Below are positions 50,336 through 59,466 of a DNA stretch of 64,000 bases, piece after piece. How positions within the stretch are numbered: the stretch's first letter is position 1; every line of letters starts with the position of its first letter. The notes under the pieces were generated by a model, which did no database searches, was not told the origin of the DNA, and saw only the letters and a program-made list of their open reading frames with translations. Made by a program: the position numbers and the translations under genes. Source of the DNA: a bacterium (lineage in GTDB: Bacteria > Desulfobacterota > Binatia > DP-6); the NCBI GenBank assembly GCA_026129405.1, contig JAHCID010000006.1, positions 62,001-126,000 of the forward strand. The letters run 5' to 3'.

Positions 50336-51985
50336 ATGCCGGCGACCGACCAGCGGGACGTGCTCGCCCTGCTCGCGCGCCCCGCGGCCTATCCGCACGC
50401 CGCGCCGGAGCCCGTGCACGTGCAGACGCACATCTCCCACGTGTTCCTCGCCGGCGCGCACGTCTACAAGCTGAAGAAGGCAGCGCAGCTGCCGTTCGTC
50501 GATCAGAGCACGACGGCCCGCCGCGCGGCGCTGTGCACGGCCGAGGTGGAGCTGAACCGCCAGCTCGCGGCGCCGGTCTATCTCGGCTGCGTCACCGTCA
50601 CGCGCGAGCGGGACGGCCGACTCGCGCTCGGCGGCGGCGGGACGCCCGTCGAGACGCTCGTCCACATGCGCCGCCTTCCGGACCAGCGCGCCCTCGCGCG
50701 CCTGGTCGAGCGCGGCCTCGCCGACGTGCGCATGATGACCGCGATCGCCCAGCGCCTCGCCGCCTTCCATACGACCGCCCCGTCCGGCGCCGGCGCGGCC
50801 CGCGAGGGCACCCGCCGGCGCGTGCGCGCGAACTGGGACCGCGTGCTGGCGCTGACCGCGTCGCTCCCGCCCGCCGTGCTGCGGCCGCTCGAACGCCGCC
50901 TCCTCACCGACGCCGGGCCGACGGTGCTCGGCGCGCGGGCGGCCTGCTTCGATCGCCGTCGCGCGCGCGGCCGCATCCGGGAAGGACACGGCGACCTGCA
51001 CGCCGAGCAGGTATATGTCCTCGCGACCGCGTTGCCGGCGCTCCCGCCCTACCCGCGCGTGCCCGCGGGACCGTGGCTCGTCGATCGGCTGGAGTTCTCG
51101 CAGGCGCTGCGCTGCTGCGACGTCGCCTCGGAGGTCGCGTTCCTGGCGATGGACCTCGAGCGGCTCGGCCGTCGCGACCTCGGCGACGCCTTCGTGGCCG
51201 CGTATCGCACCGCCAGCGGCGATACCGAGATCGACGACGTGCTGCCGTTCTACGTCGCGTACCGCGCCTGCATCCGCGGCGCCGTCGAGGGCATGAAGGC
51301 GCAGGAGCCCGAGGTCGACGCCGCCGACGCCGAGGCGGCGCGGGTGCGCGCGCGCCGCTTCTTCGCCGTTGCGCTGCAGGCGGTCTGGCGCACGGGCCCA
51401 CCGCCGATCCTCGCCTGCGCCGGGCCGAGCGGCAGCGGCAAGAGCACCGTCGCCGAAGCGCTCGCAGCGGCGACGGGCTTCGCGCACGTGAGCTCGGACC
51501 GGCTGCGCAAGCAGCGCGCCGGCCTGCGCGCCGGCGAGCGCGCGCGCCGCCGCCGCCTGACGCGAGCGGCGCGCGCGGCTGTCTACGACGCGCTCGGGCG
51601 CGCCATCGGCCGGCAGCTCGCCGCCGGTCGGGGCGTGGTCGCCGATGCGACGTTCCTACGCCGCGAGGAGCGCGCCCGGCTCGCCGCCGTCGCGGCCCGC
51701 CACGGCGCGCCCCTGTGCTTCGTGGCGTGCGACGCGCGTCCCGCGACCATCCGCTCTCGTCTCGCGACCCGCCCGCCGGGCTGGTCCGACGCCACCTGGG
51801 AGGTGTACGTGCGACAGCAGCAGACCCGCGACCCGTTCGCGCCCGACGAGCTGGTGATCACCCTCGACACGAACCACGAGCGCACGCTGGTCGCCGATGC
51901 GGCGCTCGCTGCGTGCTGGAGCTGGTACGGACGCCACGCGCTGCCGCGCTCCGGCCGGCGCAGCCTGCGGCAGGCGCGGCGATGA
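50336..51985 (+). CDS. Fusion of aminoglycoside-phosphotransferase-like kinase and P-loop kinase
   Basis: 549 residues. The N-terminal half is a protein-kinase-like APH domain: ATP-contacting Lys in HVYKLKKAAQLPF (about 43-55), catalytic loop GHGDLHAEQV (His218, Asp220, His222) and WLVDRLEF with the metal-binding Asp. The C-terminal half (about 355-520) is a P-loop kinase with Walker A GPSGSGKS at 363-370 and a VVADATFLRREER lid region. The same architecture is annotated in many bacteria as 'bifunctional aminoglycoside phosphotransferase/ATP-binding protein'; mycobacterial Rv2004c of the DosR dormancy regulon belongs there. Substrate unknown; drug resistance should not be assumed. ATG at 50336. 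The stop overlaps the cytochrome gene start (ATGA). Confidence 0.88.
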   Translation: MPATDQRDVLALLARPAAYPHAAPEPVHVQTHISHVFLAGAHVYKLKKAAQLPFVDQSTTARRAALCTAEVELNRQLAAPVYLGCVTVTRERDGRLALGGGGTPVETLVHMRRLPDQRALARLVERGLADVRMMTAIAQRLAAFHTTAPSGAGAAREGTRRRVRANWDRVLALTASLPPAVLRPLERRLLTDAGPTVLGARAACFDRRRARGRIREGHGDLHAEQVYVLATALPALPPYPRVPAGPWLVDRLEFSQALRCCDVASEVAFLAMDLERLGRRDLGDAFVAAYRTASGDTEIDDVLPFYVAYRACIRGAVEGMKAQEPEVDAADAEAARVRARRFFAVALQAVWRTGPPPILACAGPSGSGKSTVAEALAAATGFAHVSSDRLRKQRAGLRAGERARRRRLTRAARAAVYDALGRAIGRQLAAGRGVVADATFLRREERARLAAVAARHGAPLCFVACDARPATIRSRLATRPPGWSDATWEVYVRQQQTRDPFAPDELVITLDTNHERTLVADAALAACWSWYGRHALPRSGRRSLRQARR

Positions 51986-52446
51986 GGCGCACCGCGACCG
52001 GGCTCGCGCTGGCCGCGCTCGCGACCGTCGTCGGCGCCTGCGCCCGCCCGACCACGCCGGCCGCGCCGCCCGCGGCGGCAGCGGCGGCCGATGCGGGCGC
52101 CATCTTCCACCGGCGTTGCGCGGCCTGCCACGGCGACGATGCGCGTGGCGACGGGCCGGTGGCACCGACGCTGCGCACGCCGCCGCCCGATCTGACCCGC
52201 CTCGCGGCGGACAACGGCGGCGTCTTCCCGCGCACGCGCGTGATCGACGTCGTCAGCGGCGAGATACCCATCGCCGCGCACGGCACGCGCGACATGCCGG
52301 TCTGGAGCCTGCGCTTCCGTCCATCGTCGGGCGCCGCCACGGCGGCCAGCCTGTGGAGCACGCGACAGCTCGAGCTGCTGACATCATACCTGGAGACGAT
52401 CCAGGTACCGGCGAGCGCCGCGACATCGCCCGCAGGTAGCCGGTGA
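51982..52446 (+). CDS. Monohaem c-type cytochrome, predicted lipoprotein
   Basis: 154 residues. The signal peptide ends in lipobox VVGAC (Cys20), predicting a lipid anchor on the periplasmic face. The haem motif C-A-A-C-H is at residues 46-50 and the likely distal ligand is Met105 in TRDMPVW. GDDARGDGPVAPTL after the haem site is typical of class I cytochromes of the cytochrome_C/CbbP group. It probably carries single electrons in a respiratory chain. It overlaps the upstream fusion-kinase gene by 4 bases, an odd pairing of a cytosolic kinase and a periplasmic electron carrier. Confidence 0.9.
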   Translation: MRRTATGLALAALATVVGACARPTTPAAPPAAAAAADAGAIFHRRCAACHGDDARGDGPVAPTLRTPPPDLTRLAADNGGVFPRTRVIDVVSGEIPIAAHGTRDMPVWSLRFRPSSGAATAASLWSTRQLELLTSYLETIQVPASAATSPAGSR

Positions 52447-52501
52447 GCTCGCGGCCGCGAGCGCGGACGAGGTTCGGTCCGGATGTGCGCGGTGGCGCTG
52501 C

Positions 52502-53539
52502 TCACGGCGCCGCGGCGGATGGTGCCTCCGGCGCCGACGGGTCGGGCGCGGGCGGTCCGACGCCCGCCGCGACGCGGCCGACGAGCTGCCCGCCTTCGGT
52601 GAGCACCTTGGTCTCGACCGTCCCGTCCGCAGGCACCGGCACGGGTCCCCAGAGCCGATAGCCGCCCGCACGACCCCCTTCGACCGCGAGCGGCCGGCTG
52701 GCGGCGTCGCCGATCACGAGGTGCACCGTCTCGTGGAGTCCGCGCGGCGCCTCGACGGCGACGAAGACGTAGGCCGGCTCGTCCCGTCCGGCCGGCAGCG
52801 CGGCGACCGGCGCCACCGGATCGAGGCCGTCGCGACCGAGCGCGAAGGTCGCGGATACGAGCCGCATCGGTGCCGGCGCGAGCAGCGGCAGCGCCAGGCG
52901 CCCGACGACCGCGCCCACGGCCGCCGCCCCCAGGGTCGCCGCGACCATCGTGACGGGGCGACCGCGGCGTACGACGAGCAACACGACTGCCGGGCCGGCG
53001 AGCGCCCCCGCCGCCCAGGCGGTGTGGCGCGGCGGGACGCCCGTCAGCACGGGCAGGAAGAGCTGCAGGGTCGTGAGCGCGACGGGCCCGACGAAGGCGG
53101 CGGTCAGCGCCGGACGGCGCAGCAAATGCTCGCGCAGGACGAGATCGAAGCACGAGATCACGGCGAGCGCCACGAGCAGCAGCGTCCAGGGCGCGTTGCG
53201 CGACGGCCACGTGGTGGCGAGCACGACGAACGGCAGGACGAACCAGATCGCGTTCTGGGCCAGGCCCACCGTGGCCCACCAGGCCGCCTCGCCGAGCCAC
53301 GTCGCGACCCCGCCGCCCGCACCGCGCCGCCACGGCGGCGCGACGACGAGGAGGGTCACCGCCCCGAACAGCGACGCCAGCACGAAGGCGGCGCGCACAC
53401 CGTCGACGCCCTCCCGCCACAAGACCGCGAACGCGACACCGCTCGCCAGGGACACCCACGGCATCACCCGCGCGTTGAGCCAGGACCACGTCTCGGCGAG
53501 CCGCGCGATGCTGGGCACGGACGCCGACCTACGCCACAT
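52502..53539 (-). CDS. DUF5924/DUF2914-type membrane protein
   Basis: About 345 residues. Eight or so membrane helices (residues 25-245) are followed by a periplasmic C-terminal domain (about 250-325) with YVFVAVEAPRGL, VEGGRAGGYRLWGPVPVP and TVETKVLTEGGQLVGRV. That W-G-x-V-P...K-V-x-T-x-G-x-L-VGR pattern is DUF2914-like. The architecture matches the DUF5924 family; no function is known. The last 25 residues are Pro/Ala-rich. Start uncertain: ATG at 53539 gives the first helix directly; a frame open to 53611 adds a basic, non-conserved stretch. It is convergent with the cytochrome gene and divergent from the Cys-rich protein. Confidence 0.75.
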   Translation of the reverse strand: MWRRSASVPSIARLAETWSWLNARVMPWVSLASGVAFAVLWREGVDGVRAAFVLASLFGAVTLLVVAPPWRRGAGGGVATWLGEAAWWATVGLAQNAIWFVLPFVVLATTWPSRNAPWTLLLVALAVISCFDLVLREHLLRRPALTAAFVGPVALTTLQLFLPVLTGVPPRHTAWAAGALAGPAVVLLVVRRGRPVTMVAATLGAAAVGAVVGRLALPLLAPAPMRLVSATFALGRDGLDPVAPVAALPAGRDEPAYVFVAVEAPRGLHETVHLVIGDAASRPLAVEGGRAGGYRLWGPVPVPADGTVETKVLTEGGQLVGRVAAGVGPPAPDPSAPEAPSAAAP

Positions 53540-53645
53540 CGTGCAGCTTCGCCAGGTTCGGTGCGTTCGATGACTCCTGTGCACGATATGCCGCAGTGCA
53601 TACAGCCCCACGGCGCCCGATCACGAAAGTTTGCCAGAATTCAGA

Positions 53646-53675
53646 TTGACATCGGAATCCGACGCCGGGTACACC
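53646..53675 (+). promoter_or_regulatory. Candidate promoter of the Cys-rich secreted protein gene
   Basis: TTGACA (53646-53651, perfect), an 18-base spacer and TACACC (53670-53675, moderate). Transcription would start near 53682; AGGGGGA then precedes the ATG at 53719 by 4 bases. Confidence 0.5.
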
Positions 53676-53718
53676 GCCCGCGCTGGTTCAGATCACGGCC
53701 ACCGATAAGGGGGACTCC

Positions 53719-56085
53719 ATGAGGACGCGGACAGGTTTTTGTAGGACGGCGATGCTCGCCGTGACGGCCTTCGCCGTCATGGCAACGGCGCCGGCATGGG
53801 CAGGCATCATCGGACTGAGCGCGAGCAAGAACGCCGGCAACAGTCCGGACGAAATCTCTGACGGCCTCCTGTCGAGCTACCAGCGTACCTCGACGGTCGC
53901 GGTCACCAACCTGAGCCCCGGCCTCGTGGCGCGCGTCCGGTACGCGTCCACCGTGGCGACCGACACCGGTCTCCTCACCAGCCGTACCGAGACGCTGAAC
54001 TCGGACTACAACATCAACTTCAACGTCGATGCCCCCGGCGCCTACGACCTCATCATCACCACGAGCCTCAACGGCGCCTTCACGCTCGTGAACGACGGCA
54101 GCGCCGCCGCGACGGCGAGCGGCACGGCCGTGAGCTATACGGGCGGCACACTCGCGAGCGGCGGCCTCGCGCTGACCTCGCCCGGCTCGTTCTCGAGCAA
54201 CAACGGCGGCGACGTGCCGTTCAACCGCACCAACCAGGCCACCATCCAGGGGTCGAGCTACGGTGTGGCCCAGCCGCACTCGCTGCGCTTCACCTGGACC
54301 ACCCAGTGTCAGAGCGGCAGCGGGCTGACGGGCGGCGACGAGTGCGCCGTGCGCCTCGGTCTCCCCGCCACGATCGGCGGCCAGACCGCCGGCGTGTACC
54401 CGGGTGTCGGCAACCGCGTCCAGGCGGACGACGGTCACTTCGTGACCATCTCCTTCGTCTCCCTGTGCGGCAACGGCACGGTCGAGGGCGGCCGCGGTGA
54501 GCAGTGCGACCTCGGAGCCTTCAACGGCCAGCCCGGCTCCTGCTGCACCACGAGCTGCCAGTTCGCTCCCTCGTCGACCCTCTGTCGCGACGTCGCCGGC
54601 GTCTGCGACGTCGCCGACTTCTGCAGCGGCAGCAGCGACACCTGCCCGGCCGACATCAAGCAGCCGAACGGCGCGGCCTGCCCGTCGGACGGCAACCCGT
54701 GCAGCCTCGACGTCTGCGACGGCGTGAACGACGCCTGTCAGCATCCCGCCGGCAACGCCGGTGCCACCTGCCGCGCCTCCGGCGGCATCTGTGACGTGGT
54801 CGAGGTCTGCGACGGCGCCAGCACCGTCTGCCCGGCCGACGCGGTCGCCGACGACACCGTCGTCTGCAACCCGGGATCGGGCGATCTCTGCGACCCCGAC
54901 GAGTACTGTGACGGCGTCAACAAGGCCTGCCCCGCCGACAGCGTGACGGGCGCCTTCGTAGTCTGCCGTCCGGGCTCGGGCGACCTCTGCGATCCGGACG
55001 AGTACTGCACCGGCATCGCCGACCAGGCCTGTCCGCCCGACAGTGTCTCCGGCGCGTTCGTCACCTGCCGCGCCAGCGCCGGCGACTGCGACCCGGCCGA
55101 GTTCTGCACCGGCAACGCCGGCGAGGCCTGCCCCGGCGACGCGCGCGAGCCCAACACCACGCTCTGCCGTGCCGCTGCCGGCGTCTGTGACGTCGCCGAC
55201 TTCTGCGACGGCACCAATGTCGCCTGCCCCGCCGACGCCAAGAGCACCGCGGTCTGCCGCGGCTCGGCCGGCGTCTGCGACATCGTCGACTTCTGCGACG
55301 GTGTGAACAACGACTGCCCCGCGGATGCGCGTCAGCCCAACACTACCGTCTGCCGCCCGGCGGTCGACGCGTGTGACGTGACCGACTACTGCGACGGCAA
55401 CGTCGACTGCCCGGCCGACCAGGTCGTGCCCGACACCGACGGCGACGGCTTCTGCGACGCCATCGACCTCTGCCCGCTGGTCCCCGACCCGCTCCAGCTG
55501 GACAGCGACAACGACGGTCAGGGCGACCTGTGTGACGTCTGCACCCAGCTGCCGCCGGGTACCTTCGGCGACCGCCACAAGGTGCAGATCACGAGCCTCA
55601 ACAAGCCGGTGGGTCAGCAGCGCCTGAAGGCGCAGGCCCGCTGCCTCGGCTACCCGAACGTCGAGAACATCGACGTGGTGGCCAACGGCGTCCGCCTCGT
55701 CGGCACGGCTTCGAACGGGACCGTGATCTTCGACGCTCAGATCCCGGGCGGCGCCTGGAATCAGAGCCAGAAGGCCGGCTGGAAGTCGCACGGCTTCCCG
55801 ACGGGCTTCACGGCCTCCTACTTCAACGCCGGCACGGTGGTTCCGCTGGTGAACGGCTTCCAGCGCGTGAAGTTCGTCACCAAGGCCGGCGTCGGCATCA
55901 CGAAGTTCACGGCGGTGGCGAAGAACGGCGCCTTCCCGCTGGCCGTCAACGGCATCCCCGTGAAGTTCACGATTGCCACCGCGTTCCCGGCGGCGAACGG
56001 CGAGTGCTGCGAGCTGCAGTTCCCCGCCACCGCGCCCGCCAAGCCGAGCTGCGTGCTCTCCGGCAGCAAGGTGACCTGCAAGTAG
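53719..56085 (+). CDS. Large secreted protein with nine disintegrin-like Cys repeats and thrombospondin-3 motifs
   Basis: 788 residues. A signal peptide (about 1-28, ending APAWA) is followed by an N-terminal domain (30-250) rich in Ser/Thr/Gly that looks like an extracellular beta-sandwich. Nine Cys repeats follow (about residues 289-570), each near C-R-x4-6-C-D-x2-[DE]-[FYV]-C-[DTS]-G-x3-5-C-P-x-D, like the Cys spacing of ADAM/snake disintegrin domains. Two calcium-binding-type motifs come next (DTDGDGFCDAIDLCP and DSDNDGQGDLCD), then a C-terminal beta domain (about 610-788) with its own Cys pairs. No membrane anchor or sorting signal is seen at the C-terminus. A strong terminator follows. 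Role unknown; adhesion or matrix structure is plausible. The neighbouring exopolysaccharide cluster is suggestive only. Confidence 0.88.
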   Translation: MRTRTGFCRTAMLAVTAFAVMATAPAWAGIIGLSASKNAGNSPDEISDGLLSSYQRTSTVAVTNLSPGLVARVRYASTVATDTGLLTSRTETLNSDYNINFNVDAPGAYDLIITTSLNGAFTLVNDGSAAATASGTAVSYTGGTLASGGLALTSPGSFSSNNGGDVPFNRTNQATIQGSSYGVAQPHSLRFTWTTQCQSGSGLTGGDECAVRLGLPATIGGQTAGVYPGVGNRVQADDGHFVTISFVSLCGNGTVEGGRGEQCDLGAFNGQPGSCCTTSCQFAPSSTLCRDVAGVCDVADFCSGSSDTCPADIKQPNGAACPSDGNPCSLDVCDGVNDACQHPAGNAGATCRASGGICDVVEVCDGASTVCPADAVADDTVVCNPGSGDLCDPDEYCDGVNKACPADSVTGAFVVCRPGSGDLCDPDEYCTGIADQACPPDSVSGAFVTCRASAGDCDPAEFCTGNAGEACPGDAREPNTTLCRAAAGVCDVADFCDGTNVACPADAKSTAVCRGSAGVCDIVDFCDGVNNDCPADARQPNTTVCRPAVDACDVTDYCDGNVDCPADQVVPDTDGDGFCDAIDLCPLVPDPLQLDSDNDGQGDLCDVCTQLPPGTFGDRHKVQITSLNKPVGQQRLKAQARCLGYPNVENIDVVANGVRLVGTASNGTVIFDAQIPGGAWNQSQKAGWKSHGFPTGFTASYFNAGTVVPLVNGFQRVKFVTKAGVGITKFTAVAKNGAFPLAVNGIPVKFTIATAFPAANGECCELQFPATAPAKPSCVLSGSKVTCK
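54583..55430 (+). repeat. Nine tandem disintegrin-like repeat units (28-34 codons each)
   Basis: The units start at successive Cys-Arg (or Cys-Pro/Cys-Asn) codons and share the CD-x2-[DE]-[FY]-C core and CPAD. Codon use is nearly identical across units (gacgtcgccgacttctgc-like segments recur), suggesting duplication followed by divergence. Unit 2 is the most deviant, lacking the CPAD end. Confidence 0.8.
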
Positions 56086-56100
56086 CAACCAGCACGGACG

Positions 56101-56133
56101 CCGGTCGCGGTTCCTCGTAGGGACCGCGACCGG
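56101..56133 (+). other. Stem-loop after the Cys-rich protein gene
   Basis: CCGGTCGCGGT (56101-56111) pairs perfectly with ACCGCGACCGG (56123-56133) around an 11-base loop, 16 bases after the stop codon. There is no T-tract. It may stabilise the mRNA 3' end or be part of a tandem terminator. Confidence 0.6.
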
Positions 56134-56160
56134 TGGCCCGAAACCCCCAGTGAGACAGGA

Positions 56161-56190
56161 AGCGGGACCCTCGGGTCCCGCTTCGCTTTT
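56161..56190 (+). terminator. Intrinsic terminator
   Basis: A 9-bp perfect stem AGCGGGACC/GGTCCCGCT with loop CTCG (56161-56182) is followed by TCGCTTTT (56183-56190). It ends the Cys-rich protein transcript, 76 bases after its stop codon. Confidence 0.85.
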
Positions 56191-56344
56191 GGGGCGCCGC
56201 CGCGCACACGACTTGCGCGCGCTCGGCATGCGGCGCCCCCGCGAGCGGCAGGCGACCCCGACGAGCTTCGGGCCTAGGTCGATCGCGACGTGCGGCACGG
56301 CCGTCGCCCCACGGCATCCTGACGCTGCGCCGCCACCCGGCGCC

Positions 56345-58366
56345 TCAGGCGCGCAGATCGGCGTCGAGCATCGAGAGCAGCGCTTCCGTGAGGGTGGGAT
56401 CGAACTGGCTCCCGGCGCAGCGGCGCAGCTCGGCGACGGCGTCCGCCGCCGGCATCGCGCGCCGGTACGGCCGATCGGTCGTCATCGCGTGCCAGGCGTC
56501 GACCACGGCGATGATGCGCGCGGCGATCGGGATGTCCTCGCCGCACAGCTGCTCCGGATAGCCGCCGCCGTCCCAGTGCTCCTGGCAGGCGTGCGCCACC
56601 GCCGCGAGATGGCGCGTTTCCGGTACCGCGGTGAGCAGCGCCGTGCCGAGCGGGACGTGGCGCTCCATGACGATACGCTCCGTGTCGTCGAGCGGCCCCG
56701 GCTTGAGGAGCACCTCGTCGGGCACGTGCAGCTTGCCGACGTCGTGCAGGACCCCGGCCTGGGCCGCGAGCGCGATCTGGTCCTGCGGCAGGTCGAGGAA
56801 TCGGGCAAGCCGGGCGGCGAGGCCGCCCACCCGCGCCGAGTGCTCGGCCGTCGCAGGGTCCTTCAGCGTCAGCGCATGGAAGAGCGCCCGCACGATGCCG
56901 GCGGTGCCTCGGTAGCCCGGCTCGGGCGCCGGCACCGGCACGGGACCGGCCGCCACCTCGACGCGGTTGCGACCCGCCTGCTTGCCGCGCAGCATCGCCG
57001 CGTCGGCGAGCGTCACGAGGGACGCCGCGTCGGAGCCGTCGTCGGGAAACGTCGCCACGCCGATCGTCGCCGTCACCGCCGGCCCGTCCGGGATGGCGCG
57101 CATGGTCTCCGCCGCGACGGCGGCCCGCACCCGCTCCGCCGCGATAGCGGCGCCGGCACGGTCGACCTCCGGCAGGAGGACGACGAATTCCTCGCCGCCG
57201 TAGCGCGCAATCACGTCGGCCGCCCGCAGCGCGCTGCGCAGCGCCGTGCCGACCGCGCGCAGGACGGCGTCGCCGCGGTCGTGCCCGAGCGTGTCGTTGA
57301 CGCGCTTGAAGTGGTCGAGGTCGAGAAAGAGCACGGCGAGGGGCTGGCGATGGAGACGCGCGCGCCGCAGCTCCTCGCCGAGCCGCCGGTCGAGGTAGCG
57401 CCGGTTCGCGAGGCCGGTGACGGCGTCGGTGCGCGCCGCCGCCTCCGCGGCGGCGAAGCGCTGCGCGGCGTCCAGCGCCAGAGCGGCCTCGACGCAGAAG
57501 AAGCCGGCGAGGCTGCTCGACGCGCGCGCCGGCCCCGGGCCCTGGATCGAGAGCACGCCGATCGGCTCGGCGGCCACGGTGAGCGGCACGTGCTGCACGT
57601 CGTCCGCCTCCACCGCGCGGCGCGTACGCCATGCCTCGGCGACAGGCCCCTCGCCGGCGAGGGCCACCGGCGCCGGCGGCGCCGGCGCGCTGGTCGCGAG
57701 CGGCACGAGGCTCGGCCCGGCCGACACCCACAGCGTCGCGGCCTCCGCACCGAGCAGGGGCTCGGCCAGCTGGACGACGGTCTGCGCGACGCGATCGGCG
57801 GTGACGCCGGCGGCGACGGTCTGGTGCAGGCGCAGGACGGCCGACACGAGCCGCCCGTGGCTCGCCACCTGGGTGCGCAGCCGCTGGCGCTCGGCCAGCA
57901 GCGAGCGCACGAGATCGTTGGCCGGCACCCCACGGACGTCCATGATCTCGTCGCCGAGCACGTCGGCGAGCGGATCGTCGTTCGGATCCTCGGGGTCGCG
58001 GGCGAGCACCTCGGTGACGGCCACGACCAGGTCGACGGTGGCCACGGGCTTGGCGAGGAACGCGCGCGCGCCCATCGCCAGGCACTGGATGCGCGTGGCC
58101 GCGTCGCTGCGGCTCGACGAGAACACCACCGGGATCTTGGCGAGCGTCGGGTCGGCCTGGAGCCGGCGCAGCACGTCGGGCCCGCTCTCGCCCGGCAGCT
58201 CGATGTCGAGCAGCACGAGCGCGGTGTCGGACGCGAGCTTGTGCCAGGCCTCTTCGCCGCTCGCGGCGACGTCGCAGCAGAAGCCGGCCCGTTCCAACGC
58301 CACGCGCATCGCGAGCGCGGTCGCGGCGCTGTCTTCGACGATGAGGATGCGCGGACCTGCCTTCAT
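56345..58366 (-). CDS. Response regulator with GAF, GGDEF and HD-GYP domains (c-di-GMP turnover)
   Basis: 673 residues, cytoplasmic. REC (1-125) with Asp54 in LLDIELPGE and Lys106; a GAF-like domain (about 170-300); a diguanylate cyclase domain with GGEEF at 390-394 and an inhibitory I-site RAAD at 381-384, exactly five residues before it; and an HD-GYP phosphodiesterase domain with HD at 541-542, HVPLG and EHWDGGGYP near 596-604. It can in principle both make and degrade cyclic di-GMP, switched by phosphorylation. ATG at 58366 overlaps the GH8 stop (ATGA), so it is cotranscribed with the polysaccharide genes and is likely their local regulator. No cognate kinase lies adjacent. Confidence 0.94.
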   Translation of the reverse strand: MKAGPRILIVEDSAATALAMRVALERAGFCCDVAASGEEAWHKLASDTALVLLDIELPGESGPDVLRRLQADPTLAKIPVVFSSSRSDAATRIQCLAMGARAFLAKPVATVDLVVAVTEVLARDPEDPNDDPLADVLGDEIMDVRGVPANDLVRSLLAERQRLRTQVASHGRLVSAVLRLHQTVAAGVTADRVAQTVVQLAEPLLGAEAATLWVSAGPSLVPLATSAPAPPAPVALAGEGPVAEAWRTRRAVEADDVQHVPLTVAAEPIGVLSIQGPGPARASSSLAGFFCVEAALALDAAQRFAAAEAAARTDAVTGLANRRYLDRRLGEELRRARLHRQPLAVLFLDLDHFKRVNDTLGHDRGDAVLRAVGTALRSALRAADVIARYGGEEFVVLLPEVDRAGAAIAAERVRAAVAAETMRAIPDGPAVTATIGVATFPDDGSDAASLVTLADAAMLRGKQAGRNRVEVAAGPVPVPAPEPGYRGTAGIVRALFHALTLKDPATAEHSARVGGLAARLARFLDLPQDQIALAAQAGVLHDVGKLHVPDEVLLKPGPLDDTERIVMERHVPLGTALLTAVPETRHLAAVAHACQEHWDGGGYPEQLCGEDIPIAARIIAVVDAWHAMTTDRPYRRAMPAADAVAELRRCAGSQFDPTLTEALLSMLDADLRA

Positions 58367-59466
58367 ACGCCCGGATAGCCCTCCCCGACCGCGAGCCCGA
58401 ACCAGGCCCAGTTGAGGTCGTAGTAACGGTCTGGCGCGCGCAGGATCGGCCGCAGCGCGGCCTGCGAGAGCCGTCCCGCGCGCAGCCGGCGTGCGGCTTC
58501 CGGCGCGTGCTGCTCGAACGCCGGGAGCACGCAGCCGTAGAAGCTGAGCGACTCCTCGTCGCTCTCCGCCCTACCGTCGAGCGCGTAGCGCGTGACGAGC
58601 CGGCCGTCGCGCTCGAGGCGTGCGGCCAGCGCCGCGGCGTGGAGCGGATCGGCGCACGCGACGGGCCGACCGTGCAGCCGGCAGTCGGCGGCCAGGCGCA
58701 TGTAGAGGCGGACCGCGTCGAACGAGAACGCCCGGCTCAGCGTCGACCCGGCCGGCAGCGGCGCCACGCCGCCGTCCGGCGTCGCCACCATGAAGTCGGG
58801 CGGGAACACGACGCCCGGTCGCGCCATCGCGGCGGCGAGGAGCGCGTAGCCGGTGTCGAGTGCCTGCTCCCAGCCCCCGTCGGGATCGGCGCGGGCGAAG
58901 TCGCCGTAGGCGTACGGCAGGAAGTACGAGAGGTTGACGATGCGCTCGCCGACCGCCCAGTTGCCGGCGCTCGGGAACCAGCCCGCACCGACCGGGATGC
59001 CGGTGTGCGTCCGCACCGCGCGCAGGATCTCCGCCGCACGCGCGACGAGCCAGGGACGCTCGAAGCGTCTCGCCGCCATCAGCAGCGCTTCCGCGATCTC
59101 CTGGTCGCCGTCGGTGGCGGTGTTGGCGTCGAGGATGCGGCCGCCGTCGCGCGGCGTCCAGCGCCAGGCGTACATGCCGTCGGGGCGCCGCAGCGTGCGC
59201 TCGGTCCAGGCGAAGACGCGGTCGAAGGTCTCGGTGTCGCCCTCCCAGGCGGCGCGCAGGAGGGCGTAGCCCTGCCCTTCCGAGATCACCTCGCCCTCCC
59301 CGCGCGTGCGATCGAGGACGTAGCCCTCGGGCGACACGTACGTCGCCACGTAGTCGGTCCACGCCGTGCGCAGGAAGGTGGGCAACGGGACCTCGGTGCG
59401 CGACGCGCAGCCGGCGAGCAGGATGGCGAGGCCGAGGCCGACGAACGCCGGGAACGTGCGGCTCAT
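58363..59466 (-). CDS. Glycoside hydrolase family 8 lipoprotein (BcsZ-like endoglucanase)
   Basis: 367 residues. Signal with lipobox LAGC (Cys20). The GH8 catalytic domain has the general-acid Glu63 in SEGQGYALLRAAW and the signature NTATDGDQEIAEALL (Asp119/Asp121 region). FSFDAVRLYMRLA and the C-terminal YYDLNWAWFGLAVGEGYPG are also conserved. In cellulose-type secretion systems BcsZ cuts the nascent glucan in the periplasm and is needed for proper export. ATG at 59466 overlaps the stop of the upstream exporter gene. Location beside a GT2 synthase supports a beta-1,4-glucan (cellulose-like) polymer, but the sugar is not proven. Confidence 0.9.
   Translation of the reverse strand: MSRTFPAFVGLGLAILLAGCASRTEVPLPTFLRTAWTDYVATYVSPEGYVLDRTRGEGEVISEGQGYALLRAAWEGDTETFDRVFAWTERTLRRPDGMYAWRWTPRDGGRILDANTATDGDQEIAEALLMAARRFERPWLVARAAEILRAVRTHTGIPVGAGWFPSAGNWAVGERIVNLSYFLPYAYGDFARADPDGGWEQALDTGYALLAAAMARPGVVFPPDFMVATPDGGVAPLPAGSTLSRAFSFDAVRLYMRLAADCRLHGRPVACADPLHAAALAARLERDGRLVTRYALDGRAESDEESLSFYGCVLPAFEQHAPEAARRLRAGRLSQAALRPILRAPDRYYDLNWAWFGLAVGEGYPGV

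Noticed and set aside
50336..51985. Antibiotic (aminoglycoside) resistance gene
   Set aside because: The APH-like fold fused to a P-loop kinase belongs to a broad family with no demonstrated drug target; resistance cannot be inferred.
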